Shown here piece by piece: positions 62,093 to 64,000 of a stretch of 64,000 nucleotides of DNA. The notes under the pieces were generated by a model. It did not search any database. It was not told where the DNA came from and saw only the letters and a list, made by a program, of their open reading frames with translations. This stretch comes from Thalassoglobus polymorphus (GTDB lineage: Bacteria > Planctomycetota > Planctomycetia > Planctomycetales > Planctomycetaceae): assembly GCF_007744255.1 (NCBI RefSeq), contig NZ_CP036267.1, positions 2,793,500 through 2,857,499 of the forward strand, written 5' to 3'. Positions within the stretch are counted from its first letter, which is position 1. Each line of letters begins with the position of its first letter. The translations under genes and the position numbers were made by a program.

Positions 62093-62875
62093 TCAACCTG
62101 GATGAGCATGGCTGACCGTTTTCACCCACTCATGGGCCATCAATTGTGCCCCATACGGTGAGGGATGGACTCCATCTTTTGCCCAGTGCTCTGGAGGGGC
62201 ATACTTGATCGCTTCATCAAACATGGACTGAAACGGAACAAAAACCGTTTGAAATTCTCCAGCGACTTTGGAAGCAGCTTTCCGAAACTGATCAAAGAGT
62301 GGGAACCATTTATCGTCGACCGCACCGCACTTGAGAACGAACGGCTCACAGATCACCAGCTTGATCTCGGGGAGTTCCTTCTTTGTGCGATCGAGCAATG
62401 CCCTGAAGTCTGTCTCGTAGGTCTCCACGGTTCCGTCGTATCTTCCACTGAGATGATGCCATATATCATTGACACCAATTAAAATACTCAGCACGTCCGG
62501 CTTAAGTTCCAGGCAATCTTTATCCCATCGGTCAGCGAGCTGAAAAACCTTGTTTCCGCTGATCCCTCGATTGTAGATTTTCAACTGAGCCTCTGGCATC
62601 CCAACCAGCAGTTGCGATGCAGCCATCCAGGCATAGCCATTTCCGAGAGCTTTTTGATTGTTCGGTTTCCCTGCTTCGGGGCGGCTGCGACCTGCATCAG
62701 TGATGGAGTCTCCCTGGAAGAGGATTGTATTCCCCGATTGAATGAGAGAGACAGCTTGCTCATTTTTTCCCTGGGCGGAAACGAAATTGGAGTTGGAGAC
62801 TGCGCCGACAGTTGTGGCTCCAGCGACTCCCAGTGCCAAAGTTTTGATGAAGTCTCTACGACCTGAATGTGCCAT
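62093..62875 (-). CDS. SGNH/GDSL hydrolase, Tat-exported
   Basis: 260 residues from the ATG at 62875 (GAGG at 5 bases). The Tat leader is GRRDFIKTLALGVAG. All four SGNH blocks are present: LFQGDSITDAG (block I, Ser nucleophile), NRGISGNKV (block II), LIGVNDIWH (block III) and DGVHPSPYG (Asp/His of block V). It is likely an esterase removing acetyl or similar groups from polysaccharides. It is downstream of the sulfatase on the same strand, a common pairing for algal-polymer use (inference). Confidence 0.92.
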   Translation of the reverse strand: MAHSGRRDFIKTLALGVAGATTVGAVSNSNFVSAQGKNEQAVSLIQSGNTILFQGDSITDAGRSRPEAGKPNNQKALGNGYAWMAASQLLVGMPEAQLKIYNRGISGNKVFQLADRWDKDCLELKPDVLSILIGVNDIWHHLSGRYDGTVETYETDFRALLDRTKKELPEIKLVICEPFVLKCGAVDDKWFPLFDQFRKAASKVAGEFQTVFVPFQSMFDEAIKYAPPEHWAKDGVHPSPYGAQLMAHEWVKTVSHAHPG

Positions 62876-62987
62876 TTTGTCCTCTTTGAGTAGGGCTTGC
62901 TTGCTATAACCATTTTCAACACATGCGGTGAAAGTGAGCTTCACAGACGCGACAAGCATTGAAAAGACTCTGATGTTCGAAGATTCG

Positions 62988-64000
62988 TTAATAGTCTTCT
63001 TCTTCGTCACTTTTTTTGCAAGACGCAACCCATTTTTGCAGGTCCGAAAACATTTCTTTGACGAGTTCCCCGTGCGATGCAGAAACATCTCTTTGCTCGC
63101 CTGGATCAGCGATGAGATCGTATAGTTCCCAACTCTTCCCTTTGTCGGTTGTGATGAGTTTGAATTGTTGAGTGACCCAGGATTGTGAGTTTCGATATTG
63201 AAATCCTATCGGAGAATCTCTCACTTGCATCGGCTTCCCGGTGAGTAATGGAAGCAGTGAAATTCCATCTAACGGTCGCTGATCGGGAAATTCAATCTCA
63301 AGAAGATCAAGAATCGTCGGAAGATAATCACTGGTGACTGCTGGCAAATCTGTCTCCGTGCCGGGCGTCACATGTCCCGGCCATTCCAGGATTCCAGGAT
63401 TCCAGGATTCCAGGAACTCGAACGCCTCCCTCGTAAAGCGAACGTTTCCTTCCCCGAAATGGTCCGGCCGAACCGGGAGCCTGCCCGCTCTGCCCTTCAG
63501 GCCCGTTGTCAGAACAGAACCAAATCATTGTTTCCTCTGCCACGCCGGAATCTTGCATTGCTTGCCGTAAACGCCCGACTTGTTCATCCATGGCGCTCAC
63601 ACACCCATAGTAATTTCTCTCGTAGCTAGTGAATTTCTTATACGGAGTGACATGTTTTTCTCCCGCGACGACCGGAAGGTGTGGAGCATGGAACCAAATG
63701 GCAGCAAAGAATTTTTGGTCGCTTTTCACAGCCTTCTGAATAAAAGGAATCGCACGGTCCATGATCAATTTCGAATCATCACCTTCCAGGTTATCTGTGA
63801 CGGCATTTCCGTTCTCGTCCCAGTAATGCGTTCCATAGTTGACTGCCAGAGACTTGTCTTGAATAAAGTCCCATCCCTTTTGCGTGCCACCTTTAGGTTT
63901 GATCATCGGGTCGAATGTCGGAACTTTAGACTCGGTCACAAAGCAGCGGTCGTAGCCGTTCATTTGCGGTGTCGAGAAGTGCTTCTTTCCACGCGGCCCG
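62988..64000 (-). pseudogene. sulfatase, frameshifted by an 8-bp tandem repeat (N-terminus outside window)
   Basis: Type I sulfatase, C-terminal part. The upstream frame (64000 to 63328) carries GKKHFSTPQMNGYDRCFVTES, AIWFHAPHLPV, SAMDEQVGRLRQAM, WFCSDNGPEG and GGVRVPGILE. The downstream frame (63371 to 62988) continues with [34 protein letters not shown] and WELYDLIADPGEQRD. The join is at four copies of CCTGGAAT: two copies would give an unbroken VPGILEWPGHV, while four shift the frame by one. The formylglycine motif lies beyond the window edge. It could be a decayed gene, a phase-variable gene, or an assembly error in the repeat. Confidence 0.8.
63383..63414 (+). repeat. 8-bp tandem repeat (ATTCCAGG x 4)
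   Basis: Four perfect copies in the sulfatase coding region. Copy numbers of 2, 5 or 8 restore the reading frame; 4 does not. Confidence 0.95.

Noticed and set aside
1-64000. CRISPR array or rRNA genes
   Set aside because: No regularly spaced repeat-spacer pattern and no rRNA-like sequence were found. The dispersed repeats are 81-103 bp and kilobases apart.

Overview
The window looks like the chromosome of a planctomycete, probably of the Gimesia/Rubinisphaera/Thalassoglobus type in Planctomycetaceae. The reasons are protein families typical of that phylum: a DUF1559 protein with a prepilin leader, a DUF1501 Tat protein, a planctomycete cytochrome-c-like protein, a sulfatase, SGNH hydrolases, DUF4159, and many Tat or lipoprotein leaders. 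Gene density is moderate, with many intergenic gaps of 100-600 bp. Base composition looks close to 50% GC by eye.

Layout. (1) 1-10.3 kb: a truncated M48-TPR peptidase coupled to a small secreted protein, then a divergent pair made of a di-CxxCH/DUF4384 lipoprotein and a secreted 1,797-residue TPR-CHAT protease-like giant. (2) 10.5-18.0 kb: a vitamin-K gamma-carboxylase homologue, a small lipoprotein, a DUF1559 protein, a Tat-exported PhoX phosphatase and a purple-acid-phosphatase/beta-propeller-phytase fusion. (3) 18.4-24.5 kb: a type-I-secretion-like set (winged-helix regulator, ABC exporter with eroded ATPase motifs, HlyD adaptor, TolC). (4) 24.6-30.8 kb: an accessory island ending at tRNA-Val(CAC). 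It holds an excisionase-like HTH protein, an Abi_C abortive-infection protein, a RepA-like AAA ATPase, a HEAT-repeat protein, a possible winged-helix gene and broken fragments. (5) 31-37.9 kb: a PD40 beta-propeller, rplM-rpsI-rpmA, a BatA/VWA membrane protein and a UbiA-type prenyltransferase. (6) 37.9-50.4 kb: an exopolysaccharide locus on the minus strand, with three GT4 and one GT2 glycosyltransferases, a deacetylase-like protein, an SDR, a Gfo/Idh oxidoreductase, a FemAB/GNAT-like transferase, a flippase and a ligase/polymerase. A sulfotransferase is divergent from it. (7) 52-64 kb: DUF1501, DUF4159, two SGNH proteins, a Lys-rich coiled-coil membrane protein, a PhoD-type phosphatase, a sarcosine-oxidase-like flavoenzyme, a Nudix hydrolase and a sulfatase that runs off the right edge.

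The most unusual structure lies between the genes. An 81-bp element with inverted ends and TA at both termini occurs nine times. A second element of about 103 bp begins TAGAGCA. One copy of the first is inserted inside a copy of the second. At three genes the terminal TAG of the second element is itself the stop codon. In addition, the sulfatase is knocked out of frame by four tandem copies of an 8-bp unit, a pattern that would allow reversible on/off switching or could mark a pseudogene.

Limits: all calls come from reading translations and motifs by eye. No database search, structure prediction or read data were available. Start codons were chosen from Shine-Dalgarno spacing, leaders and overlaps.
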